Origin: Candidatus Iainarchaeum sp. | GTDB lineage: Archaea > Iainarchaeota > Iainarchaeia > Iainarchaeales > JAXPJC01 | Direction: 5' to 3' | DNA length: 13,242 bases | Assembly (NCBI GenBank): GCA_018304445.1 | Contig: JAGVWD010000042.1 | Span: 1-13,242, forward strand | Shown: positions 5,824 to 13,240 of the stretch, in pieces | Numbering within the stretch: the first letter of the stretch is position 1 | Layout: the number at the start of each line of letters is the position of its first letter | The notes under the pieces: model-generated | What the model saw: the letters and a program-made list of their open reading frames with translations, nothing else | The model's database searches: none | What the model was told of the DNA's origin: nothing | Translations under genes and position numbers: made by a program

Positions 5824-6441
5824 ATGGCTGAAGTTGCATTGGGCGCAAACGAGTTCAGGGCGCTTTCTTCGGAAACGCGCGTGCAGATAATAAAGCTGCT
5901 TGGCTCAAGAAGGCACAATCTTACTGAAATTGCAAACAGGCTCGGGATGCGCCTTCCCACAATAAAGCAGCATCTGGGCGTTCTGGAGCGCGCGGGACTG
6001 ATTGAGCAGCTGGAAAGCGCGCGCAAGTGGAAATATTATTCATTGACCGCAAAGGGAAATGCGCTTGTGGGGAAAGCCGAGGCGAGCATTCTTATTGTGC
6101 TTGCGCTTGCATCGCTTGCAATGGTCGGGCTGCTTTATGAGTTCATTTCAAAATTCTGGATTTTATTTGCAGGGATTGCAAAGCCCATTGCCTCAGGCGC
6201 GACTGAGATGAGCCAGGGGTTTACAGGCGCCTCAGCGCCCGCGCTGGAAGCGGGAAAAAATGAAGTTGTGAAAGACATTGCGGAAAAGGCTGCGGCGCAG
6301 GCTGCTTCGGCTGCAGGCTTTAATGATGTTGCTTGGTATGTGGCAGTAATTATTGCGCTCGCGCTCCTGATTGCATTTTGCATTGTGAAAATGCGCAAAA
6401 GGCCCAAATCATCATATTTCGTTGATAAACGAAATAAATAA
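5824..6441 (+). CDS. Membrane-anchored winged-helix (ArsR-like) regulator
   Basis: The protein has 205 residues. The N-terminal 75 form an ArsR-like winged HTH: LSSETRVQIIKLLG (first helices), LTEIANRLGMRLPTIKQHLGVLERAGLI (helix-turn-helix), and a wing with KWKYYSLTAKG. Two hydrophobic segments follow, at about 88-107 and 169-188. They flank a 60-residue Ala/Gly-rich loop predicted to be extracytoplasmic, and a basic tail (KMRKRPK) is inside. No metal-binding cysteine pair of classical ArsR is seen. A DNA-binding domain plus two C-terminal TM helices is also the architecture of ArnR, the archaellum regulator of Sulfolobus. Sequence homology to ArnR beyond the fold is not claimed. The start is supported by the TATA box. 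It precedes the pilin-like genes by 25 nt and may control them. Confidence 0.85.
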   Translation: MAEVALGANEFRALSSETRVQIIKLLGSRRHNLTEIANRLGMRLPTIKQHLGVLERAGLIEQLESARKWKYYSLTAKGNALVGKAEASILIVLALASLAMVGLLYEFISKFWILFAGIAKPIASGATEMSQGFTGASAPALEAGKNEVVKDIAEKAAAQAASAAGFNDVAWYVAVIIALALLIAFCIVKMRKRPKSSYFVDKRNK

Positions 6442-6466
6442 AAGGCTATTTCTCCTTAATTATTGC

Positions 6467-7033
6467 ATGCGCGAAAGTGGCATATTCAGCTTCGTGCTTG
6501 TATTGCTGTTCATTGCAGTGGAGTTTGCAATGCTCGGGGCGCAGAACGAAATTGCGGGGGAGTCTGCAAAAACGCAGGCGCTGCTGATGCAGATGGAAAA
6601 GGCTTCTTATCTGCGCAATGAAATTGAGCTGAATTCAGATTTCCTGATTGGAAAGGTTATGGAAAATGAGCTGAGGGGCGGGAATTACGACCCCGAAGCA
6701 ATAAATGAAAAAATCTGCTCTGCGCTGTTTGGCTATTTTATGGATGTGGAATCCGCATATGCCGTGCATCCCTCAATAAAATTCTATTCGGCTTTTGCAA
6801 GCTCTTCAGAGTATCAGGAATTGCCTTCAAAAATGAAAGTTCCATTGCAGGAATTTGACATTTGCACGAACAGCAAGGTTATTGTTGTAAAGGGTTTGGG
6901 AAATTATAGCGCTGAATTTGCTTATACTGGGGGGATATTCAAGGACAGGGCTGTTTTTGCCGAAATTGTATATGGGAATTACTCGCAGGTTTTTGTAATT
7001 CCGTTTGATTACACAATAAATGCGGAGGCATAA
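6467..7033 (+). CDS. Pilin-like single-TM surface protein (first of four)
   Basis: From ATG 6467 the protein has 188 residues; a TTG at 6422 in the same frame would overlap the regulator and adds residues before the natural short leader. MRESG precedes IFSFVLVLLFIAVEFAML, a hydrophobic helix starting straight after a Gly, as in type IV pilin-like proteins with short leaders. The mature part has helix (residues 35-85) then beta-prone segments (KVIVVKGLGNYSAEFAY, AVFAEIVYGNYSQVFVI). Cys84 and Cys133 could pair outside the cell. No enzyme motif is visible and no named family is recognised. It is followed after 2 nt by the next gene, so it begins an operon of four small membrane proteins. An AT-rich stretch (about 6433-6443) lies about 30 nt upstream and may be its promoter. 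Confidence 0.72.
   Translation: MRESGIFSFVLVLLFIAVEFAMLGAQNEIAGESAKTQALLMQMEKASYLRNEIELNSDFLIGKVMENELRGGNYDPEAINEKICSALFGYFMDVESAYAVHPSIKFYSAFASSSEYQELPSKMKVPLQEFDICTNSKVIVVKGLGNYSAEFAYTGGIFKDRAVFAEIVYGNYSQVFVIPFDYTINAEA
7024..7028 (+). promoter_or_regulatory. Shine-Dalgarno for the second pilin-like gene
   Basis: GGAGG lies 7 nt before ATG 7036, inside the end of the preceding gene. This internal operon gene uses a leader-type ribosome site, unlike the first genes of the units. GGTGA at 7353-7357, 6 nt before ATG 7364, plays the same role for the next gene. Confidence 0.6.
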
Positions 7034-7035
7034 AA

Positions 7036-7380
7036 ATGCAGAGCTATGAGGCACTGCTTGCGTTTGCGACATTTCTTGCAATTATCGGGGTTTTTGCGGG
7101 CGCCTTGCAGAATGCGGGCAGCGGAGCAAGCAGCAGCAGGGATTATGCAACTGCAAAAATAAATGCCGAGAAATGCGCCGCCCTTGTAAACGGGCTTTAT
7201 TCCGCAGGGGGAGGCAATCTGGCCGATGTTGAAATAAGCTGCTTCATAAAGGGAAATAAAATTGCAAGCAAGTTTGCGGATGAACAAGCGGACGCTTTCC
7301 TGATTTACGGGAATGCAACAAATGTGGAATCCCTGGGCGGAACAAAAATTTGGGTGAAAACAAATGCGCACTATAAATGA
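7036..7380 (+). CDS. Pilin-like small membrane protein (second of four)
   Basis: The protein has 114 residues and starts MQSYEALLAFATFLAIIGVFAGAL. It has almost no leader, and the hydrophobic helix holds an early Glu at position 5, resembling the mature N-terminus of a class III pilin (Q-x-S/Y-x-E pattern). The rest is a compact soluble domain with two cysteines (C47, C69), NADVEISCF-like beta segments and a NAT glycosylation-type site. No catalytic motif or named family is recognised. It follows the previous stop by 2 nt and overlaps the next gene by 17 nt, so the four genes are almost certainly one transcript. A minor-pilin or pilus-subunit role is inference. Confidence 0.75.
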   Translation: MQSYEALLAFATFLAIIGVFAGALQNAGSGASSSRDYATAKINAEKCAALVNGLYSAGGGNLADVEISCFIKGNKIASKFADEQADAFLIYGNATNVESLGGTKIWVKTNAHYK

Positions 7381-7825
7381 AAGGGGATTGCTTTTCAGCT
7401 TTGATTTGCTGCTGGCGTTTTTCATAATGTGCGCAATGCTCTATTTCATGCTGCTGAACATTGATTTGATTGCGGAGCGCAATGGAAAGGCGCTTGAGGA
7501 GTTTTCATTCTACCAGAACGCATTCTCGTTTGCAGATTCTTCCATAAAGGATTCTTTTGCAGTTCATGATGGGGAAAAGCGCAGGCTTCTGGACAATGTG
7601 ATTGATTATGGGCTGCTGAAAAATGCGGACGCGCAAAAACTTAAAAACGGGAAATTTTCTATAGGGAAGATTGCGCTTGAATATGCGGATGGAAAAAAAG
7701 AGACCATTTCGGAAAGCGGAAGTGAAAACAACTGCTCAGCTGTTGAGAGGCTTGTACGCGTAAGGAAAGATTCAGGGGATGAGAAAGCGAAAATTTTGTT
7801 TTTAATTTGCGGGGCGGGAAAATGA
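7364..7825 (+). CDS. Pilin-like small membrane protein (third of four)
   Basis: The protein has 153 residues. NERGLLFSFDLLLAFFIMCAML places an Arg-Gly just before a hydrophobic helix, with Ser at +4 and Asp at +6 counted from the Gly, close to but one residue longer than the canonical class III site. After the TM helix (about 9-32) comes a charged helix/strand domain with C124 and C149 near the end. The ATG at 7364 is preceded by GGTGA and overlaps the end of the previous gene by 17 nt. The stop overlaps the next start as ATGA. The tight overlaps support translational coupling and a shared complex. The family is not recognised, and a prepilin-peptidase substrate is inferred from the N-terminus. 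Confidence 0.75.
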   Translation: MRTINERGLLFSFDLLLAFFIMCAMLYFMLLNIDLIAERNGKALEEFSFYQNAFSFADSSIKDSFAVHDGEKRRLLDNVIDYGLLKNADAQKLKNGKFSIGKIALEYADGKKETISESGSENNCSAVERLVRVRKDSGDEKAKILFLICGAGK

Positions 7826-8298
7826 ATCATAGGGGAATTTATCTCACATTTGAGGCAATGCTCAGCCTGCTCATCCTGTTTGCAATAATTTCAATCCCTT
7901 TGCAAAATGAGTTGCAGGGCTTGAATGAGCTGCATATCCTGCAGAAGGAGAATGATTTGCTCAAGGCGTGGCTATTTGAAAGGGATTTTGATTCTGATGG
8001 GATGAAAATGGATTTTGAATTTGTTTTTCCCAACTCTTCGGGGGAAATAGACATTGGAAATGAAAGGATTGCTGTCGGGAAGCCTGCGGGAAAGCGCAGG
8101 GAAATCCATTCCGCATCGGGATTTGCGCTTGATAATAAGCTGAATGCAGTTGAAATAAGGATAAGCGATTGTGATTTTCCCGTTCTCATTTTTAAGCAGC
8201 ATGCTGAAGCCCGAAGTGAATGTTTTTTGGTCCAATTCAAGAGGAACTGCAAGTTCTGTCTCAAATGTTTTGCTTTTTCCTGCGCTTTCAGATGTTAG
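7822..8298 (+). CDS. Pilin-like small membrane protein (fourth of four), C-terminus doubtful
   Basis: The start is ATG 7822 (ATGA overlap with the previous stop); a TTG at 7807 is less likely. MNHRG-IYLTFEAMLSLLILFAIISIP repeats the Arg-Gly then hydrophobic helix pattern with Thr at +4 and Glu at +6. The following domain (FDSDGMKMDFEFVFP, IDIGNERIAVGKP, LNAVEIRIS) looks natural up to about residue 116 (base 8169). Beyond that the frame runs on to a TAG at 8296-8298 through sequence that is antisense to the pilin at 8583, giving a cysteine-rich, unlikely tail (C residues in FCLKCFAFSCAFRC). The true gene therefore probably ended near 8170; its stop is missing through a frameshift, rearrangement or assembly error. 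Function as for its three upstream neighbours. Confidence 0.62.
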   Translation: MNHRGIYLTFEAMLSLLILFAIISIPLQNELQGLNELHILQKENDLLKAWLFERDFDSDGMKMDFEFVFPNSSGEIDIGNERIAVGKPAGKRREIHSASGFALDNKLNAVEIRISDCDFPVLIFKQHAEARSECFLVQFKRNCKFCLKCFAFSCAFRC

Positions 8299-8583
8299 GA
8301 CAAGAGTTGCTTTCGTGCCATTGATATTTAACTGCCAGAGTGTTAGGACTCTTGCAGTTAATGCCAGCTGCGAGCCGCTGCCAAGGATGAGCATTTTTTC
8401 CGAGGCGCTTTCCAGCCCGTTCATGAAGTTCTGCGCATTCTGCACATCGCTTGCGAAAACAGCATTTGCGTGCAGGCCTGCAATTACCGGCATGAAAACC
8501 AGCAGCGCTGAGAAAAACGCTGCAAGCAGGAGCATGTATTCTAAAGAAAGCTGCGCCCTGCTGTGCAATTCGTCTTTCCGCAT
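7972..8583 (-). CDS. Class III signal peptide (type IV pilin-like) protein, C-terminus doubtful
   Basis: From ATG 8583, MRKDELHSRA-QLSLEYMLLLAAFFSALLVF is a textbook archaeal class III signal peptide. It has a basic leader, cleavage expected after Ala10, Q at +1, S at +3, E at +5, then a hydrophobic helix, as in archaellins and adhesive pilins. A predicted beta-rich body follows (ATLVLTSESA, FETELAVPLEL, NGKITI). Natural-looking sequence lasts to about residue 139 (base 8167). After that the frame continues to 7972 through the antisense of the plus-strand gene, giving a basic, unlikely tail. It is 5 nt after the stop of the 55-aa class III protein, so they form a two-gene operon on the minus strand. 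Processing by an EppA/PibD-type peptidase is expected from the family. Confidence 0.72.
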   Translation of the reverse strand: MRKDELHSRAQLSLEYMLLLAAFFSALLVFMPVIAGLHANAVFASDVQNAQNFMNGLESASEKMLILGSGSQLALTARVLTLWQLNINGTKATLVLTSESAGKSKTFETELAVPLELDQKTFTSGFSMLLKNENGKITIAYPYFNCIQLIIKRKSRCGMDFPALSRRLPDSNPFISNVYFPRRVGKNKFKIHFHPIRIKIPFK

Positions 8584-8588
8584 AATCC

Positions 8589-8756
8589 CTATGCTATGTC
8601 AGTTATTTCCTTGAAGATGTCATCGGTTTTTTTCTTGATCACATCAGCGCCCTGCTTGCTCGTCTGCTGCAGCTGCGAAACCAGCAGCAATACAATTGCA
8701 ACAACTGCCGCAAGAACTATTATCATTTCTATTGAGATTTGTGCCTTGTTGTCCAT
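8589..8756 (-). CDS. 55-aa class III signal peptide protein
   Basis: This very short gene reads MDNKA-QISIEMIIVLAAVVAIVLLLVSQ, then a charged helix (QTSKQGADVIKKKTDDIFKE) and a TAG at 8589-8591. The K-A-Q-x-S-x-E start is the canonical archaeal class III site, and the mature protein would be only about 50 residues, one hydrophobic helix plus an amphipathic tail. Such minimal proteins occur in archaea as small pilins or as components of pilus/archaellum-like loci; a precise role is not known to me. ATG 8756 is 103 bp divergent from the M50 protease gene. A TATA-like stretch at 8785-8797 would give a leader of roughly 10 nt. The second pilin follows 5 nt after its stop. Confidence 0.85.
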   Translation of the reverse strand: MDNKAQISIEMIIVLAAVVAIVLLLVSQLQQTSKQGADVIKKKTDDIFKEITDIA

Positions 8757-8784
8757 AATAATCATAAATATCCTGCAAGCAAGG

Positions 8785-8797
8785 TATTTTAAATATT
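8785..8797 (-). promoter_or_regulatory. TATA-like box of the minus-strand pilin operon
   Basis: On the minus strand AATATTTAAAATA is centred about 35 nt upstream of ATG 8756, implying transcription starting some 10 nt before the start codon. Confidence 0.5.
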
Positions 8798-8830
8798 TCG
8801 TTGATTGCCGATATACATCAAGGGATAGGA

Positions 8831-8836
8831 TTTAAA
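8831..8836 (+). promoter_or_regulatory. TATA box of the M50 protease gene
   Basis: TTTAAA is centred about 26 nt upstream of ATG 8860, the spacing expected for a leaderless archaeal mRNA. No Shine-Dalgarno is present between them. Confidence 0.6.
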
Positions 8837-8859
8837 GCATTTTTGCGCTGAATTAAAGC

Positions 8860-9453
8860 ATGAACCCGCGTGAAGTTCGCGACATAGCGCTTTCAATGCT
8901 TGTTATTGCAATAGCATTTGCATGGCCCGGTTTTCCCCTCCCGCCGCTTTATTGGATTGCAATTTCATTTGCTGCTGTGATTATAGCTGTGGGCACAGGA
9001 TTTGTTTTGCACGAGCTTGCGCACAAATACACTGCAATCCATTATGGCAGCCATGCCGAGTATTTCGCCTGGCCATATGGATTGGGGCTGGCGCTTCTGC
9101 TTTCACTCGTTACAAACGGAGGGTTTGTTTTTGCAGCCCCGGGAGCAGTTTATATATTTGGAGATAATCTGGGAAGAAAGGAAAATGGGATAATTTCAGC
9201 TGCGGGGCCGTTAACAAACATAATAATTGCTGCCATATTCCTTCTTGTTTCAATTCTTGTTCTGCCCTTTTCGCCACTTGTTGCAGCAATTGCAGGAATC
9301 GGAATGCGCGTCAACCTTTTCCTTGCGGCCTTCAATCTGCTCCCCTTCGGACCGTTGGATGGAACCAAGGTAATCTCATGGAATCCATTGGTTTGGGGAG
9401 TTTTGTTTGTGCCGAGCGCGGTAATTGCATTTCTGCCCGGGCTGGTTTCCTAA
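8860..9453 (+). CDS. M50 family (site-2 protease-like) membrane metalloprotease
   Basis: This is a 197-residue intramembrane zinc protease. The active-site HELAH (51-55) lies in the second or third hydrophobic segment after GTGFVL, SAAGPLTN (113-120) is the conserved re-entrant segment, and NLLPFGPLDG (159-168) supplies the third ligand Asp167. The short form without PDZ or CBS domains is typical of archaeal M50B-like proteins. In the family these enzymes cut transmembrane segments, for example of anti-sigma or membrane-bound factors; the substrate here is unknown. The membrane-anchored HTH at 5824 is a tempting substrate by analogy, but no sequence evidence links them. The gene has its own TATA box and converges on cdc48. 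Confidence 0.92.
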   Translation: MNPREVRDIALSMLVIAIAFAWPGFPLPPLYWIAISFAAVIIAVGTGFVLHELAHKYTAIHYGSHAEYFAWPYGLGLALLLSLVTNGGFVFAAPGAVYIFGDNLGRKENGIISAAGPLTNIIIAAIFLLVSILVLPFSPLVAAIAGIGMRVNLFLAAFNLLPFGPLDGTKVISWNPLVWGVLFVPSAVIAFLPGLVS

Positions 9454-9466
9454 TTAGAAACTTGGG

Positions 9467-9482
9467 TCTTATTTTTTCTTTT
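9467..9482 (+). terminator. T-rich terminator after the M50 protease gene
   Basis: TCTTATTTTTTCTTTT begins 13 nt after the stop codon. Archaeal transcription often ends at such T tracts without a hairpin. Confidence 0.55.
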
Positions 9483-9497
9483 GGGGTAAAACCTAGA

Positions 9498-9522
9498 CTT
9501 TCTCTTTTTCTAAAAGAGAAAG
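9498..9522. terminator. 11-bp inverted repeat between convergent genes
   Basis: CTTTCTCTTTT / AAAAGAGAAAG with a TCT loop is a perfect stem lying 6 nt beyond the cdc48 stop, in the gap between convergent genes. It may end or protect cdc48 transcripts on the minus strand and separate the two units. Confidence 0.55.
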
Positions 9523-9528
9523 GATTGG

Positions 9529-12500
9529 TTATCCGACGTAGCTCGGCTTGTATGTGGAATACGTGGTTCTGAATTCGTCATATGCCTCTGTCGTTTCCTT
9601 GCTTATGCTTGGGAGAATTTTCAGCATTGCCTGCGCAAAGTGCTTTTTCTCAACTTTCTCCACTTTCATGCCGCTTTCCTTGAGCGCAATCAGCGCCGCT
9701 TCCCTTACTAACCCTTCCAGGTCTGCTCCGCTATAGCCTTCGGTTTTTTCCGCAAGCTCTTCAATGGGGACATTCTTATCAAGGGGAATTTTTTTGGTGT
9801 GGATTTTCAGGATTTCAATTCTTGCCTTCTTGTCAGGGGCATCAACCTTTATTATTTTATCTACTCTCCCTGGGCGCAGTAGCCCTGGGTCTATCAGGTC
9901 AGGGCGGTTTGTTGCAGCAACAAAAATAACATCCTTTGTGCTTTCAATCCCATCAAGCTCTGTAAGCAATTGATTTACAACCCTTTCCGTAACCCCGGAA
10001 TCAAGCTGTGTTCCGCGCCTGCTTGCAATTGAATCAATTTCATCAAAGAATACTATTACCGGAGCCACTTGCCTTGCACGCCTGAAGACCTTTCTTATGC
10101 CTCTTTCGCTATTATGGGCAAATATACCGCCAAAGCCTGCAATGAAATTCTGGCAGGGTTCAACAGAAACATCATAGACAAATCCCTTGTAAGGAACTTC
10201 TTCAATTTTCTCAACTACATCCCAGAATATGTCCGCTTCAACAAGCTTCCATAACTCATTGTATTTTTGCCTGTTTAAATCAACCATGCAAAGTGCCTGC
10301 TTCAGCTTATTTTTCCCAACAGTAATGTTTTTTGGGTAGCTTACAAATGCTTCATTCAATAATGCCTCTATTTTCTGGTTAATTGGAATGACATTGCTTC
10401 TTGCCCAGGTAATTTTGTTTAACTGCTCTCTAATCATTAAATTTCTCCTTGAATCAATGAAGCCTATTGGCATAAATTTCTCAAAATTTTCTGCGCCAAA
10501 TATTTGTATTCTATGGCTTATTGAACCCGTCCATTCTCTTTTTTCCTTGCATCTCGCAACAATTCCCAATTTCAAGAATAAGAATGCCAGATCATTTGCA
10601 AGCTCTCTGCTTACAGTTGTTGCTTCAATTTTGCAATTCCCTTCGCCGCTTCTAATGGTTCCATCTCCGCTGAAGTATCCCCTCAAGAAGGCATGAACTA
10701 TGTTGTTTGGGGCACTAAGCAAGATTTCAGGCATTCTCTTGTTGAATGCCCCGCTTGTCAATCCTAGCTTCTTGAATACTTCTGTTATAGTGCTGGAATT
10801 TATTACTATTCCTCTCTCTTCTATAAGTGAATACTTTAGCCCGAGATTGTCAAGTATCTGCTGCATTCTTTTGACTATTTCACCATCACAAATCGCCAAT
10901 CTCGGCATGCCATTATTAAAATCGCCTTCGGCAACCCACAAGCCGATTAATTCAAATAGCCCTTCTGACAGCTCCAGCAGGGCGGGCAGGGAATGCCTGC
11001 TGCCCTTTCTTGAGATTTTTGCAGTAGTTAGAGAGGGAGTATCTTTTGACTTACCCAACAGCAAATTAAACTTTGTTAGACTCAAAGGCAGATTTCTATC
11101 AACAATATCGTACAAATATTTGCGTTTTATGCCTGCAACGGCACAGGCTTTTTTATAGCCCAGCCCCTTGATAAGCTCTTTGATTTGCGGGGAATGAATA
11201 AAGAAATTTTGCTCATGCCTGAACATCTCAAACAAGTTCAGCTGTTTTTCCATTGTAGAAATGTTGGGTATTTTGGAAGGAACCGCCAGAACGCTTTTTC
11301 CTTCAATCAGTTGCGAAGGGGTAACAGCTTCAATTTCATTCTCTACAAGGGAAAATAAAGAATGTTTGTCCGTAACCCTGATTCTTCTGCCTGTTTTTGT
11401 TGTTATTTGCAGCAGCTTTCCATTCAAAGGGTGTTTTATAAAATCAGTTATGCTGGAAAATAACACCTTTCCATCATCATCAAATGTAACAACTTGCAGA
11501 TTTTTCCTTTCCTCAACGATTTTTCCAATATGTTCTCTGAATATTTTCTTGCCATCAAAAACTAAAAGTTCCTCATCAAAAGGCAAGCTTTCCCCGACAT
11601 ACATGCTCAGGAGCTCAGGCCCTTTTATTGAAATGAAATTGATTCCGCTTTCAGTTGCAAGCGCCTTTGCAATCAGCGTTTTGCCGCAGCCTGGAGGGCC
11701 GTAAAGCAGAATGCCTTTCGGAGGCTTTATCCCGAGCCTTTTGAATGCCTCCGGATTCTGCAGCGGCCATTCAACTGCCTGGCGCAGTTCTTCCTTCACA
11801 TAATCCAGTGCGCCAATGTCCTCCCACTTCACATTTGGAATTTCAATTGTAACTTCCCTCAGGGCAGAGGGCTGGACATCCTTAAGGCCGTTTATGAAAT
11901 CTTCCCTGTTTACCTCAAGCTTCTCAAGGACTTCCTGCGGGATTGTTTCATCCTCCAAATTTATTTCCGGAAGATATCTTCGCAATGCCTTCATTGCGGC
12001 TTCTTTCCCAAGCGCGGAAAGGTCAGCCCCTACAAAGCCGTGCGTAATATTTGCAAAATGGTCCAGGTCAACATCCTTTGCAAGCGGCATTCCCCTTGTA
12101 TGAATCTGCAGCACTTCCTTTCTTCCCTTTCTGTCAGGAACCGGGAATTCTATTTCCCTGTCAAATCTGCCTGGCCTGCGCAATGCCTCATCAATTGAAT
12201 TTATGCGGTTTGTTGCTGCAATAACAATCACATTTCCGCGCGCTTCCATCCCGTCCATTGCTGCGAGAAGCTGCGCAACTACTCTTCTTTCAACTTCCCC
12301 TATGACTTCCTCGCGCTTTGGCGCGATTGCATCAATCTCATCAATGAAAATTATGCTTGGCGCATTTTCCTGCGCATCCTTGAACAATTGCCTTATGCGC
12401 TCTTCCGCCTCCCCCACAAATTTGCTCATAACTTCAGGGGCGGAAATTGAAATGAAATGCGCATTGGTTTCATTTGCAACTGCCTTTGCAAGAAGTGTTT

Positions 12501-13212
12501 TTCCGCAGCCTGGCGGGCCATGCAATAAAACGCCTTTCGGGGGATCAATCCCCAAACGCCTGAAAAGCTCAGGATGGCGCATTGGCAGTTCAATCATTTC
12601 CCTTACTTTCTGTACTTGTTCCTCTAAACCCCCAATATCCTCATATGCGACTTTTGGAACTCCCTCAACCGCCTCCTTTACGGGCTCTTCCTTCAGAATG
12701 AATTGCGTGTAATCAGTAACCCTTACTATCCCCCTTGGGGAGGTTTCAGTAACAATATAAATAAAACCGGAGCCGAAAACGCTTATCCATACGTTATCCC
12801 CTTTTGTAAGAGGCCTGCCAATGAAATTGCGCTTCAGGATTCTGTCGTAGCCGGAAGCGATAATCCTTACTTCCTGCGTGGGAGACAGAACAACCTTTTT
12901 TGCCTCTTCTACATGGGCTTTTCTTATTGTTACTTTTTCCCCCAATCCGATGCCCGCATTGCGCCTTATGAGGGAATCCATCCTTATTATGTCCTTGCCC
13001 TCGTCTTCAGGCCTTGCGGGCCATACAACGGCTGCGGTCTTTTTAGTAGCTTCAATCTCAACAATGTCCCCTGAAGTGATTTCAAGCTCTTCCTTTGCCT
13101 TGCGGCTTAGCGTAACAATATTCCTGCCTACGTGGCTTGGGTCAGGGTCCTGGACCCTGAGGACAATTTCCTTGCGCTTTTTATCGCCTGCCAACATTCC
13201 GCCCAACTCCAT
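9529..13212 (-). CDS. cdc48: Cdc48/VCP-type AAA+ ATPase precursor with intein
   Basis: The precursor has 1227 residues; the spliced protein would have 734, the normal size for archaeal Cdc48/VAT. The N domain (about 1-185, double-psi barrel and beta clam) starts [11 protein letters not shown]1 has Walker A GPPGCGKT 232-239 and Walker B IIFIDEID 287-294. D2 has Walker A GPPGCGKT 505-512 and, after the intein, Walker [10 protein letters not shown] at 1052-1060, then AATNRPD and LLRPGRVDK (arginine finger region). Cdc48 hexamers use ATP to unfold or extract proteins through a central pore, upstream of the proteasome. The intein (542-1034) interrupts D2 between Walker A and B. A TATA box at 13234-13240 is 25 nt before the ATG, so the mRNA is probably leaderless. 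TAA is at 9529-9531. The extra 493 residues must be spliced out for function. Confidence 0.95.
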   Translation of the reverse strand: MELGGMLAGDKKRKEIVLRVQDPDPSHVGRNIVTLSRKAKEELEITSGDIVEIEATKKTAAVVWPARPEDEGKDIIRMDSLIRRNAGIGLGEKVTIRKAHVEEAKKVVLSPTQEVRIIASGYDRILKRNFIGRPLTKGDNVWISVFGSGFIYIVTETSPRGIVRVTDYTQFILKEEPVKEAVEGVPKVAYEDIGGLEEQVQKVREMIELPMRHPELFRRLGIDPPKGVLLHGPPGCGKTLLAKAVANETNAHFISISAPEVMSKFVGEAEERIRQLFKDAQENAPSIIFIDEIDAIAPKREEVIGEVERRVVAQLLAAMDGMEARGNVIVIAATNRINSIDEALRRPGRFDREIEFPVPDRKGRKEVLQIHTRGMPLAKDVDLDHFANITHGFVGADLSALGKEAAMKALRRYLPEINLEDETIPQEVLEKLEVNREDFINGLKDVQPSALREVTIEIPNVKWEDIGALDYVKEELRQAVEWPLQNPEAFKRLGIKPPKGILLYGPPGCGKTLIAKALATESGINFISIKGPELLSMYVGESLPFDEELLVFDGKKIFREHIGKIVEERKNLQVVTFDDDGKVLFSSITDFIKHPLNGKLLQITTKTGRRIRVTDKHSLFSLVENEIEAVTPSQLIEGKSVLAVPSKIPNISTMEKQLNLFEMFRHEQNFFIHSPQIKELIKGLGYKKACAVAGIKRKYLYDIVDRNLPLSLTKFNLLLGKSKDTPSLTTAKISRKGSRHSLPALLELSEGLFELIGLWVAEGDFNNGMPRLAICDGEIVKRMQQILDNLGLKYSLIEERGIVINSSTITEVFKKLGLTSGAFNKRMPEILLSAPNNIVHAFLRGYFSGDGTIRSGEGNCKIEATTVSRELANDLAFLFLKLGIVARCKEKREWTGSISHRIQIFGAENFEKFMPIGFIDSRRNLMIREQLNKITWARSNVIPINQKIEALLNEAFVSYPKNITVGKNKLKQALCMVDLNRQKYNELWKLVEADIFWDVVEKIEEVPYKGFVYDVSVEPCQNFIAGFGGIFAHNSERGIRKVFRRARQVAPVIVFFDEIDSIASRRGTQLDSGVTERVVNQLLTELDGIESTKDVIFVAATNRPDLIDPGLLRPGRVDKIIKVDAPDKKARIEILKIHTKKIPLDKNVPIEELAEKTEGYSGADLEGLVREAALIALKESGMKVEKVEKKHFAQAMLKILPSISKETTEAYDEFRTTYSTYKPSYVG
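10111..11589 (-). mobile_element. Intein with LAGLIDADG homing endonuclease in Cdc48 D2
   Basis: This is a 493-aa insertion, Ser542 to Asn1034 of the precursor, inserted between VGE and SERG. Its N-terminus reads [13 protein letters not shown] (block A). A TDKH at 614-617 fits block [12 protein letters not shown] (755-765) and [10 protein letters not shown] (842-851) are the two LAGLIDADG helices of the homing endonuclease, each with an acidic residue. The C-terminus ends VYDVSVEP...[13 protein letters not shown] with the terminal His-Asn, and Ser1035 is the +1 residue. All residues for class 1 splicing (Ser1, penultimate His, Asn, Ser+1) are present, so it is probably active. A VGEA sequence at the equivalent place in D1 (res 266-269) is uninterrupted. 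Confidence 0.93.
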
Positions 13213-13233
13213 AAGAACTTAAATTCCAAAGGA

Positions 13234-13240
13234 TTTTAAA
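13234..13240 (-). promoter_or_regulatory. TATA box of cdc48
   Basis: TTTAAAA on the minus strand is centred 25 nt upstream of ATG 13212. No Shine-Dalgarno lies between, consistent with a leaderless transcript. Confidence 0.6.

Noticed and set aside
8171..8835. Plus-strand frames 8171-8614 and 8563-8835
   Set aside because: Antisense to the two class III signal peptide genes, which have canonical cleavage motifs.
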